Source: Wenjunlia vitaminophila DSM 41686 (GTDB lineage Bacteria > Actinomycetota > Actinomycetes > Streptomycetales > Streptomycetaceae). From it: a DNA stretch of 64,000 nucleotides. Positions 1-7,535 of this stretch are shown here, in pieces. Made by a program: the position numbers and the translations under genes. The stretch spans positions 1 through 64,000 of the forward strand of contig NZ_KB904659.1 of the NCBI RefSeq assembly GCF_000380165.1, given 5' to 3'. A model generated the notes under the pieces. It did no database searches. It was given only the letters and a program-made list of their open reading frames with translations, and was not told where the DNA came from. Position 1 is the stretch's first letter; each line of letters opens with the position of its first letter.

Positions 1-393
1 GCGTACTGCAACGCCACGGTGCCGCGGGTCTCGCTGGTGCTGCGCAAGGCCTACGGCGGCGCGTACATCGTGATGGACTCCCGGTCCATCGGCGCGGACC
101 TGACCTATGCCTGGCCGGGGAACGAGATCGCGGTGATGGGCGCCGAGGGCGCGGCCAACGTGATCTTCCGGCGGGAGATCGCCGCGGCTGAGGACCCGGA
201 GACCACCCGCGCCGAGCTCGTCAAGAAGTACCGCAGCGAGCTGATGCACCCCTACTACGCCGCCGAGCGGGGGCTGGTGGACGACGTCATCGACCCCACG
301 GCCACCCGGGAGACGCTCATCAGATCGCTGGAGATGCTGCGGCACAAGGACGGCACCCTGCCGTCACGCAAGCACGGGAACCCCCCGACATGA
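1..393 (+). CDS. acyl-CoA carboxylase beta subunit (carboxyltransferase), C-terminal fragment
   Basis: The reading frame is open from base 1 to the stop at 391-393, so only about 130 C-terminal residues are present and the start lies left of the window. The fragment shows family hallmarks of the biotin-dependent carboxyltransferase C-terminal half: the KAYGGAYIVM segment, AWPGNEIAVMGAEGA, and a C-terminal HPYYAAERGLVDDVIDP stretch. These enzymes transfer carboxyl from carboxybiotin to acetyl- or propionyl-CoA in the cytoplasm. The stop overlaps the epsilon-subunit start by 4 nt (ATGA), the usual actinomycete beta-epsilon arrangement. That suggests a propionyl/acetyl-CoA carboxylase rather than a stray crotonase. 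Substrate preference cannot be read from the fragment. Confidence 0.93.
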   Translation, partial: AYCNATVPRVSLVLRKAYGGAYIVMDSRSIGADLTYAWPGNEIAVMGAEGAANVIFRREIAAAEDPETTRAELVKKYRSELMHPYYAAERGLVDDVIDPTATRETLIRSLEMLRHKDGTLPSRKHGNPPT

Positions 394-683
394 GCACCTC
401 TTCCCCGGTGGCCGCCCCGGGTCCGTCGCTCGTCGGTCCCGCCGCGGCCACCGAACCGGGAGCGCCGGGGCAGTCCGAGCCGGACCCACCACTGCTGCGG
501 GTGGTGCGCGGCGAGCCGACGGAGACCGAGCTGGCCGCGATGACGCTGGTCTTCGCCCTCCTGGCCGTGCGGGGTCGTGAGGAGGGCGAGGAGGGCTCCG
601 GGCGCAAGCCGGCGCGCTGGCACCGACCCGATAGAAATCGCACCCCAGTTTCGTGGGCGTCCGGGAGCCATTCCGGCTACTAG
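390..683 (+). CDS. accE: acyl-CoA carboxylase epsilon subunit
   Basis: A 97-residue protein that starts inside the stop codon of the beta-subunit gene (4-nt overlap), so the two are translationally coupled. After a variable Ala/Pro-rich N-terminus it has the PLLRVVRGEPTETELAAMT helix and a C-terminal W...R/W-containing tail typical of the small epsilon subunits. In Streptomyces and Mycobacterium carboxylases, these subunits bind the beta subunit and stimulate the holoenzyme. Epsilon subunits are poorly conserved, so the call rests on length, this core motif and position. It is the last gene of its operon; the next gene is over 300 nt away. Confidence 0.85.
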   Translation: MSTSSPVAAPGPSLVGPAAATEPGAPGQSEPDPPLLRVVRGEPTETELAAMTLVFALLAVRGREEGEEGSGRKPARWHRPDRNRTPVSWASGSHSGY

Positions 684-994
684 TCGCTGTACTGTTTCCG
701 AATAAACCATTCCGGGGGACGGCGCCAACGTTTCGCGGGTCATCGGGGAACGACTCCAAGAGAGTGATCCGTCAAGGGGTATTGGCACCCAACGAGGAAA
801 GGAAGCAGTTACTACAGGCGATATTGAGCCCTCCCCGAGAGGTGCTCAACCCGGACATATTTGCCGGAGCGTGACCCAGTCACGCTCTAGTTCAGGTTGA
901 GCCCTTCGTCGGACTCTCGGTGTGCACTGTGCTGTGGGACGCACACCCGCGCGTAACCGGCACCGGTGAACGGGAATCCAACTAGGGGGCGGCT
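684..994. promoter_or_regulatory. intergenic region ahead of the biosynthetic cluster, with a perfect 9-bp hairpin
   Basis: This 311-nt gap is visibly less GC-rich than its surroundings (especially 680-860), and I see no convincing gene in it. Bases 867-887 form a perfect hairpin: GAGCGTGAC, loop CCA, then GTCACGCTC. It lacks a following T-run, so it may be an intrinsic terminator of the carboxylase operon or an operator for the fatty acyl-AMP ligase gene that starts at 995. The start codon region has AGGGGGC about 5 nt before the TTG at 995. Confidence 0.5.
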
Positions 995-2788
995 TTGGCC
1001 GAGTACCGGAACTTCACCGAACTCGTGAGGGCGCACGTCACTGAAGGACCCGAAAGAGAGGCCCTGGTCCTGCTCAGCGGGGACGGGACCGAGATGCGGG
1101 CGGAGCGGGTCACCTACGCGGAGATCGACGTGGAAGCGCGCCGCCTGGCCGCCTGGTTGCAGGAGCGCGGCGCGGCCGGCCACCCGGTGATCGTGGTACA
1201 GAACTCCGGCAGGCTTTTCGCCACCAGCTTTCTCGCCTGCCTTTATGCCGGGGCCATGGCGGTTCCCGCTCCGCCTCCAGGAAACGTCAAGCACACCACC
1301 GAGCGACTGGTGGGGATCGTCAAGGACACGGCGCCGCACTCGGTGCTCACCGATGCCAGGGGCGCGCCCGGAGTGTCGCTGCTGCTGGCGCAGATCGGCT
1401 ATGAGCGGGTGCCCTGTCTGGCCACCGACGCCCTGACCGCCGGAGCGGAGGACGACTGGAGTCCACCGGACATGGAGCCGGACGACATCGCGTTCCTCCA
1501 GTACACCTCGGGGTCCACCAGCGACCCCAAGGGAGTGATGGTCTCCCACGGCAACCTCATCGCCAACCAGGCCCAGATCGCCGGGGCCCTGGGCACCACC
1601 CGGGAGTCCCGGATGGGGAGCTGGCTGCCGTTCCACCACGACATGGGGCTGATCGGACACCTCCTGCACCCGCTGGCGGTGGGCGGCGCCAGCGTGCTGC
1701 TACCGCCGACGCTCTTCGTGCGGCACCCGGTCCGCTGGCTCCAGGCGATAACCGAGTACGGCGTCACCTCGGGCGGCGGTCCCAACTTCGCCTACGACCT
1801 GTGCGTCAGGCGGATCACCGAGGAGCAGATGGCCGGTCTCGACCTGTCCCGCTGGGAGAACGCCTGCAACGGCGCGGAACCGGTGCGCGCCGAGACCGTG
1901 CGTGCCTTCACCCGCAAGTTCGCCGCCGTGGGCCTGCGGCCTGACGCCATGTGGCCCTGCTACGGGCTGGCCGAGGCCACGCTCCTGGTCACCGGAGGCA
2001 CCAGGAACGGGACGGTGCGCACCATGACCGTGGACGCCAAGGCGCTCGAGCACCACCGGGTGGTCACGTCCGCGCCGGCCGAGGCACCGGTGGAGGGGGA
2101 CCAGCAGCGCGAGCTGGTGAGCTGTGGCCTGGTGCACGGCGGTCTCGACCTCGTCATCGTGGACCCGACGACCCGTGCCCGGCTCCCCGAGGGCCAGGTG
2201 GGGGAGATCTGGGTGCGCGGCGACAGTGTGGCGCGGGGCTACTGGAACCGGCCCAGGGACACCTGCGAGACCTTCTCCTCGGCCACCGCGTGCGGCCAGG
2301 AGGGGTTCCTGCGCACCGGGGACCTGGGCACCCTGCTGGACGGCGAACTGTTCGTCACCGGACGGCTGAAGGACATCATGATCGTGGCCGGCCGGAACCT
2401 CTATCCGCAGGACATCGAACGGGTGGCACAGCAGGTCAGTCCGCTCTTCGGGTTCTGCACCGCGTTCTCGGTGGGGTCGGAGCGCGAGCAGGCGGTGCTG
2501 ATCCAGGAGGTGCGCACCGGTGGCTCCTACGACCTGGACCTGGCCAAGCTCGCCGCCCGGGTGCACGAGACCATCTCCCAGGAGTTCGAGATCGCGGTCG
2601 CCGGGGTGCTGCTGGTCCGTCCGGGGACCGTGCGCCGCACCACCAGCGGCAAGGTGCAGCGTCCCGCGATGCGGGACCTGTTCCTGCGCGGCCGGATAGA
2701 ACCGCTGCACGCCTTGCTCTCGCCCGAGGTGCGCGACCTGGTCGAGGCCGGCGGTGGGCCACGCGGGTACGGCGGTGACCGACCGTGA
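995..2788 (+). CDS. fatty acyl-AMP ligase (FAAL)
   Basis: A 597-residue ANL-superfamily adenylating enzyme of the FadD32-like FAAL type. It shows the AMP-binding P-loop YTSGSTSDPKGVMVSH near residue 170, SWLPFHHDMGLIG, a YGLAEATLLVTGG motif, RTGDLG, and the hinge GRLKDIMIVAGRNLYPQDIE. The FAAL-specific insertion after the GRLKD region fits its loading of acyl-adenylates onto a carrier protein rather than CoA. A TTG start at 995 is chosen because of the AGGGGGC box just upstream and the natural MAEYRNFTEL N-terminus. The stop overlaps the next gene by 4 nt (GTGA). With the acyl-CoA dehydrogenase-like gene and carrier protein downstream, this parallels the acyl-starter cassettes of lipopeptide pathways. 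Here the neighbouring assembly genes are azole-RiPP genes, not NRPS genes. Confidence 0.93.
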   Translation: MAEYRNFTELVRAHVTEGPEREALVLLSGDGTEMRAERVTYAEIDVEARRLAAWLQERGAAGHPVIVVQNSGRLFATSFLACLYAGAMAVPAPPPGNVKHTTERLVGIVKDTAPHSVLTDARGAPGVSLLLAQIGYERVPCLATDALTAGAEDDWSPPDMEPDDIAFLQYTSGSTSDPKGVMVSHGNLIANQAQIAGALGTTRESRMGSWLPFHHDMGLIGHLLHPLAVGGASVLLPPTLFVRHPVRWLQAITEYGVTSGGGPNFAYDLCVRRITEEQMAGLDLSRWENACNGAEPVRAETVRAFTRKFAAVGLRPDAMWPCYGLAEATLLVTGGTRNGTVRTMTVDAKALEHHRVVTSAPAEAPVEGDQQRELVSCGLVHGGLDLVIVDPTTRARLPEGQVGEIWVRGDSVARGYWNRPRDTCETFSSATACGQEGFLRTGDLGTLLDGELFVTGRLKDIMIVAGRNLYPQDIERVAQQVSPLFGFCTAFSVGSEREQAVLIQEVRTGGSYDLDLAKLAARVHETISQEFEIAVAGVLLVRPGTVRRTTSGKVQRPAMRDLFLRGRIEPLHALLSPEVRDLVEAGGGPRGYGGDRP

Positions 2789-4566
2789 TCGACACCCTGC
2801 GGGGACCACGCCGGGCGCTCGGAGGGGCTCCGGAACTGTCCTCCGTCGAACGGCTGGAGCGATTCCTGGGGGACCCCTGGGACCCGGGGCAGAAGGTGCG
2901 CTACGCGCGTGGACCAGTGGCGGCGCCGCTCGCCGACGCCTGCGCCCACCTCGACGCCTGGGGGCTGCACCGGTACTACGTCCCCGTCGAGCACGGTGGT
3001 GAGCTGACCAGTCTCCAGGAACTGTTCGACCTGGTGCGCACCGTCGCGCGCCGCGACCCGGCAGCGGCGGTGACCCATGCCAGGACCCTCCTCGGCGCCG
3101 CAGGTGTCTGGGTCGCCGGCGACCGCGACCAGGCCCGGCACCTGGGCTCCCTGGTGACCGCGGGGGAGACGGTGGTGCTCGGGGGCCCGGAACGCCAACA
3201 CATCGGCGACCTGTTGACCGGTGAGGTCACCGCCCGCCGCAACCGGCGTGGCTACCGCCTGGACGGCGAGCGCTGGCTGCTGGACAACGCGGCCGGGGGA
3301 CGCCTGATGTGTCTGCTCGCCAGGACCGTGCCGCACGGCGGGCCCCGCGGGTTCAGCCTCCTGCTGGTGGACCAGCGGGACCTGGACCCGGCGACGTTCC
3401 GACACCTGCCCGAGGTCCCCGCCGTGGGGTTGCGCGGCGCCGGCACCAGCGGGGTGGCGTTCCACCGGGCCGTGGTGGACCGGGCCGCCAGGATCGGTGC
3501 CGAGGGCCAGGGCGTGGAGGTCCTGCTGAAGGTGCTCCAGGTGGTGCGCACCATCAGCCCGGCCGTCTGCCTGGGCACCGCCGACAGGGCGCTGCGCCTG
3601 GCGGTGCGGATGGCCAGTGAACGCGAGGCCTACGGCAGCAGTCCCTACGGGCACCCACTGACCCGCCGGGTGCTCGGCGAGGCGTACGCGGACCTGCTGG
3701 CCATGGAGGCGCTCGGCGCGGTGGCAGCCCGCAGCGCGCACCTGGCCCCCGGGGAACTCAGCGTCACCTCGGCCGCGGTCCGCAGCCTGCTGCCCGCCGT
3801 GGTGGACGGGGTCCTGGCCCGGCTGCGCGAGTTGTTCACCCCGCGCTCCCTGCCGTTCGGTACCCGCCTCACCTGCCCGTTCGACCAGATGGGGCGGGAC
3901 CACCGGGTGGTGACCGCGCTCGATGGAGCCACCGCCGGCTGCCACGCCCTGGTCTCCCAGTTCCGCGCCCTGGCCAGGCACCACGCGCAGGCCTGCGAAC
4001 GACAGGTGCCCGCGGGAGTGTTCGACCTGGGCGCCCCGTTGCCCCCGGTGCCCTGGGCGGAGCTGAACCTGGTGGCCAGGAACGGCAGCGGCCTGCTCGG
4101 CACCCTTCCGGAGTCCGCCCAGGTGCTGCGCCGGGCGGCGCAGACCGCACCCGAGCTGGCGGCTCCCGCCCGGTTGGCGGCACGTTTCGCGGCCGCGGTG
4201 GACTCCCTCCCGGACACCCTGCCGCGCACCCCCCGCACCGCGGCCGGTCTCACCCCGAAGGACGAGGACGCCGCCCACCGCTACGCGCTGTTGCTGGCCG
4301 CCGCGGCCTGCCTGGGGGTGTGGTGCCACGCCGGCGAGGTGAACCGGGCCTGGCCGGACGGACTGTGGCTGCACGCCGTGCTGTGCCGGCTGTACGCGCG
4401 GCTCAAGCCGGGGGACCGGCCGTTCCTCGCGGTGGCCAGCCCGTGGGGCTCGGGTCGGGACGAGGAACTGTTCGAGCGGATGTCGCAGCGGCTCGCCCTG
4501 CAGTGCCAGGCCGGCGAGGCGCTGTCCCTGCTGCCGTCCCGCACCGCGGAGAGTGACCCGTGCTGA
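2785..4566 (+). CDS. acyl-CoA dehydrogenase-like protein with C-terminal extension
   Basis: A 593-residue flavoprotein-type sequence that starts with GTG inside the upstream stop codon. Residues about 30-390 follow the acyl-CoA dehydrogenase fold (GERWLLDNA middle region; ASEREAYG near residue 275). The remaining 200 residues are an extra Ala/Leu-rich helical domain, so the protein is about half again as long as ordinary family members. Where MCAD-type enzymes carry the catalytic Glu in a YEGT motif, this protein reads LDGAT (Asp380), so the base may be altered. In FAAL-linked cassettes such proteins desaturate carrier-bound acyl chains; that role is inferred here. It could instead be catalytically divergent or structural. 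Confidence 0.82.
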   Translation: MIDTLRGPRRALGGAPELSSVERLERFLGDPWDPGQKVRYARGPVAAPLADACAHLDAWGLHRYYVPVEHGGELTSLQELFDLVRTVARRDPAAAVTHARTLLGAAGVWVAGDRDQARHLGSLVTAGETVVLGGPERQHIGDLLTGEVTARRNRRGYRLDGERWLLDNAAGGRLMCLLARTVPHGGPRGFSLLLVDQRDLDPATFRHLPEVPAVGLRGAGTSGVAFHRAVVDRAARIGAEGQGVEVLLKVLQVVRTISPAVCLGTADRALRLAVRMASEREAYGSSPYGHPLTRRVLGEAYADLLAMEALGAVAARSAHLAPGELSVTSAAVRSLLPAVVDGVLARLRELFTPRSLPFGTRLTCPFDQMGRDHRVVTALDGATAGCHALVSQFRALARHHAQACERQVPAGVFDLGAPLPPVPWAELNLVARNGSGLLGTLPESAQVLRRAAQTAPELAAPARLAARFAAAVDSLPDTLPRTPRTAAGLTPKDEDAAHRYALLLAAAACLGVWCHAGEVNRAWPDGLWLHAVLCRLYARLKPGDRPFLAVASPWGSGRDEELFERMSQRLALQCQAGEALSLLPSRTAESDPC

Positions 4567-4636
4567 GCGCGGCGCAGCACGGTCGGAGGAGGGTTCGGCC
4601 GACTACAGCCCCGGTGGATCTGGGTACTGACCAGTT

Positions 4637-4798
4637 ATGGCCCTGCGCACCCCGTCCTTCGACGACCTGATCCACCGTCGGCCCTGGCTCCCGTGGCCAC
4701 GGGCCGAGGAGTCGTTACCCCGGGACGCCACGCTGATCCACGGCCGTGGTGACCGAAGTCCGTCAGCAACCGACCGCAGTTCCGACCGGTGGCCCTGA
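4637..4798 (+). CDS. possible small ORF (53 residues) between dehydrogenase and carrier protein
   Basis: An ATG-initiated 53-codon frame fills much of the 362-nt gap between the acyl-CoA dehydrogenase-like gene and the carrier protein. Its first 38 codons have strongly G/C third positions and encode a Pro/Trp-rich start (PSFDDLIHRRPWLPWPRAEE). The rest looks less coding-like. One leucine is a TTA codon. No convincing ribosome binding site precedes it, and I recognise no family. It could be a small peptide gene, the remnant of a decayed gene, or chance. Confidence 0.25.
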   Translation: MALRTPSFDDLIHRRPWLPWPRAEESLPRDATLIHGRGDRSPSATDRSSDRWP

Positions 4799-4928
4799 CC
4801 GGCGGTGGCTTTCCGCCCGCCAGCACGGCGCCGCGGCCCGTCGGTGCCCCAGCCTCCGACGGTGCCCCGCGGTGCGCCGGGTCCGCTGGTCCGCTCCCCG
4901 CCCGGTGGCCTACGCGAAGGAGTTACCG

Positions 4929-5207
4929 ATGACGATCCCGTTCCCCACGACCGAGGGTGCGGTTCTGCAGTGGCTGGCCGACCGACTGGCCGAGCGCCTC
5001 GAGGTGGCGTCCGCGGACATCGGCCGTGCCGTGCCGCTCGAGCAGTACGCCTTGGACTCCATGGCCGCGTTCACCCTGCGCAGTGCCATTCAGGACACTT
5101 TCGGTATCACCCTCGACCTGGCAGCGACCCGGCGCTACCCCACGTTGGAGGCGCTGGCACGGCACCTCGTCGAGCGCATGCGGGACGTTCGGGCCGAGGA
5201 CGGGTGA
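4929..5207 (+). CDS. acyl carrier protein (first of two)
   Basis: A 92-residue stand-alone carrier protein. The phosphopantetheine attachment serine is Ser44 in YALDSMAAF, within the usual four-helix length. The ATG at 4929 is preceded by GAAGGAG with 6-nt spacing, which decides this start over longer upstream frames. It is the natural acceptor for the acyl-adenylate made by the FAAL two genes upstream. It may hold the chain while the dehydrogenase-like protein acts and then deliver it to an acyltransferase not seen in the cluster. A second carrier protein of identical length lies 8 kb downstream. Specificity of the two for fatty versus other acyl groups cannot be told from sequence. Confidence 0.9.
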   Translation: MTIPFPTTEGAVLQWLADRLAERLEVASADIGRAVPLEQYALDSMAAFTLRSAIQDTFGITLDLAATRRYPTLEALARHLVERMRDVRAEDG

Positions 5208-5447
5208 ATCGTTGTTGCGGTTGAACAGTTCATGACTAACCGTCAAAGTCCTTTGTTCAACTATCACATGAGACATCGAGAGCAGCACCAATCCAACTCG
5301 ACTCCCGGCGTCTATTCGGCGTGATTGTGTTCTACGATTCGCCGTAACCGCGAATGCCGACGGTAGTGGTTCGGCTACCGGTACGCCGCTCGACCTGGGC
5401 AGAAGCCGACGACCCGAGCTGCACAGGATGTTGACGGGGGGAGCACG
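5208..5447. promoter_or_regulatory. AT-richer intergenic region with a GTTGAAC/GTTCAAC inverted repeat
   Basis: This 240-nt stretch before the response regulator is markedly AT-richer than the genes beside it. GTTGAAC (5220-5226) and GTTCAAC (5255-5261) form a widely spaced 7-bp inverted repeat, with a further GTTCA at 5228. It is a plausible promoter or operator for the regulator gene, but no canonical -35/-10 pair stands out. Confidence 0.35.
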
Positions 5448-6053
5448 GTGATCAGGATCCTTCTGGCCGAAGACATGAACATGGTGCGGGGCGCTCTGGT
5501 CGCCCTGCTGGAGCTGGAGCCGGACATAGAGGTGACGGCGGAGGTGGAGACCGGCGACGACATCGTCCCGACGGCGCTCAAGGTCCGCCCGGACGTCGCG
5601 GTGCTGGACATCGACCTGCCCGGCATCGACGGGATCACCGCCGCCGGCGCGCTCCGCCGTGAGCTGCCCCAGTGCCGGGTGCTCATCCTCACCAGCCTGG
5701 GCAGACCGGGGAACCTGCGCCGTGCGATGGACGCCCAGGTCTCCGGGTTCATCCTCAAGGACGCCCCGCCAGACCGCCTCGCCGGAGCGATCCGGGGGGT
5801 GGCGGCGGGGCAGCGGGTGGTGGACCCGCAACTGGCGATCGCCGCCTGGGACGCCGTGGAGAACCCGTTGACCTCGCGGGAGATCGAGGTGCTGCGCCTG
5901 GCCGCCGGGGGGGCCGAGGCCGTGGAGATCGCCGCGCGGCTGTTCCTCTCCCCCGGTACGGTGCGCAACTACCTGACCGCGATCGTGGCCAAGCTCAACG
6001 CCCGCAACCGGGTGGACGCGATCCGCATGGCGCAGGAGTCCGGCTGGGTCTGA
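5448..6053 (+). CDS. NarL/LuxR-family response regulator
   Basis: A 201-residue two-component response regulator. It has an N-terminal receiver domain with acidic pocket E8/D9 and phosphoacceptor Asp54 in VLDIDLPG, plus the Lys of FILKDAPP. A C-terminal LuxR-type helix-turn-helix follows (LTSREIEVLRLAAGG, then LFLSPGTVRNYLTAIVAKL). The GTG start follows a GGGGGGAG box. The partner is almost certainly the DesK-like kinase on the opposite strand, whose stop lies 16 nt away; the pair is convergent rather than co-transcribed. The position between the acyl and azole halves suggests it controls the cluster in response to an unknown signal. Confidence 0.93.
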   Translation: MIRILLAEDMNMVRGALVALLELEPDIEVTAEVETGDDIVPTALKVRPDVAVLDIDLPGIDGITAAGALRRELPQCRVLILTSLGRPGNLRRAMDAQVSGFILKDAPPDRLAGAIRGVAAGQRVVDPQLAIAAWDAVENPLTSREIEVLRLAAGGAEAVEIAARLFLSPGTVRNYLTAIVAKLNARNRVDAIRMAQESGWV

Positions 6054-6069
6054 CGGGCGCCGGGCCCCT

Positions 6070-7431
6070 TCAGGCGGCGGTGTGGTCCGCGTCCTGGTCG
6101 GACGAGGTGCCGCCGCCCTTGGCCGGCCGTTGCTCCCCACCTGCCGCGGCGCCGTCGGAATCCGGCCCGCTCCCCTCCCCGCACAGCTCCAGGGGCACCC
6201 ACGCCTCGAGGTGGAACCGCCCCTCCTCGGTCAGCCCCGCCTCCAGGTCGCCGCCGAGCACCTTCACCCGCTGGGCGAGGTTCTCCAAACCGGTGCCCTG
6301 CCGACCCTGGGCGTCCCCCACCGGGGGCAGCACCCCGTCGTTGACGATGCTCAGCCGTGCCGTCCCGTCCAGGACGACGGCGCGGATCTCGCAGTGCTGG
6401 GCCTTGCTGTGCCGCAGCAGATTGGTCACCCCCTCGCGCAGGACCGTCGCCAGCACGGTGTTCACCGGGCCGCTCATCTCGTCGGTGACGACGTCGATCT
6501 CCACGTCGATGTCGGCCGCCGACAGGATCGACCGGGCCGAGGTGCACTCCGCGCCCAGGGACATCTCCCGGTAGGAACTGGACACCGCGCGCACGTCGGC
6601 GAGCGCCTGCCGGGAGAGCACGAGCACCGACTCCAACTCCTGCTTGGCCCGTGCGGTGTGCCGGTCCGCCAGCCGGTACACCAGCTCGCTCTTGAGGGTG
6701 ATCGCGGACAGGCTGTAGCCGAGCAGGTCGTGCAGGTCCCGGGCGAACCGCAGGCGTTCCTGGGTCACCGCGAGTCGGGCCAGCTCGGCCCTGGTCTCGT
6801 ACAGCTCCTTGACGAGTCCGGCCAGCCGGGTGAGGCCGAACACCGCGAGGCCGAGGGCCGGGGTGCTGACCAGGTAGTAGGTGGCGTCGTACAGCGAGGC
6901 GCCGAGCAGCCGGTGGATGACCGGTATGGAGACGCTGACCAGCCCGAAGACCGGCCAGGCGACCCGGCGGGGCAGCACGAGCAGTGCGGAGGCGGCCAGG
7001 AAGTAGGGGGCGCCCACCCAGCCGTTGTCCACCCACAGGAACGGTGAGTACACCAGGACGATCTCCGCCAGGAAGGTCGGTGGGCCCCAGCGGTGCCGAG
7101 CGGTGTGGTCGTGCCAGGCGAGGTGACTGAGCTGGAGGGCCGTCAGCACCAGCAGGGTGCCGGTCCCGGCCGCCGCCACGGGCAGGCTGGGTTGTCGTTG
7201 CAGCAGGTTGAAGACGGCCGCGATCGGCGAACCGATGATCATCACGGCGACGATGGTCATGGCGAACTGCGGGGCCAGTTCGGCCCGTGGGCTCACACTG
7301 TCGTCATGTCCGTCCGGCGGGAAGCCACCCCTGTCCTTAGCCACGCCGAAGCCCTGCCGGTCCTGTCGCTCGGGCGACGCGTCCGGCGCGGCCCGGCGAC
7401 TCCCTCTCGAGAAACGACTGATGCCCGACAT
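6070..7431 (-). CDS. DesK/NarX-type sensor histidine kinase
   Basis: A 453-residue membrane histidine kinase. The N-terminus is hydrophilic; roughly residues 55-200 hold about six hydrophobic membrane segments. A HisKA_3 dimerisation region follows with the phosphorylated His234 in ERLRFARDLHDLLGYSLS, then a HATPase domain with REGVTNLLRHS and the G-box GTGLENL. The ATG at 7431 is chosen over an earlier in-frame start because GAGGAG lies 4 nt upstream. It follows the SagB-type gene by about 100 nt on the same strand, so it may be the last gene of the azole operon. It faces its probable response regulator tail to tail. Confidence 0.92.
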   Translation of the reverse strand: MSGISRFSRGSRRAAPDASPERQDRQGFGVAKDRGGFPPDGHDDSVSPRAELAPQFAMTIVAVMIIGSPIAAVFNLLQRQPSLPVAAAGTGTLLVLTALQLSHLAWHDHTARHRWGPPTFLAEIVLVYSPFLWVDNGWVGAPYFLAASALLVLPRRVAWPVFGLVSVSIPVIHRLLGASLYDATYYLVSTPALGLAVFGLTRLAGLVKELYETRAELARLAVTQERLRFARDLHDLLGYSLSAITLKSELVYRLADRHTARAKQELESVLVLSRQALADVRAVSSSYREMSLGAECTSARSILSAADIDVEIDVVTDEMSGPVNTVLATVLREGVTNLLRHSKAQHCEIRAVVLDGTARLSIVNDGVLPPVGDAQGRQGTGLENLAQRVKVLGGDLEAGLTEEGRFHLEAWVPLELCGEGSGPDSDGAAAGGEQRPAKGGGTSSDQDADHTAA

Positions 7432-7535
7432 GGATCTCCTCGCGACATGGTGAAGCAAGCAGCCAGTGATCAGACGGGGGCGGCTGTCTGGAGCCTACGC
7501 GGCATTCCCCGGCTGCGAACCTGAACGTGTCATTC

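Noticed and set aside
653..874. 73-residue ORF in the AT-rich region before the FAAL
   Set aside because: No ribosome site and no coding-type codon bias; more likely promoter DNA.
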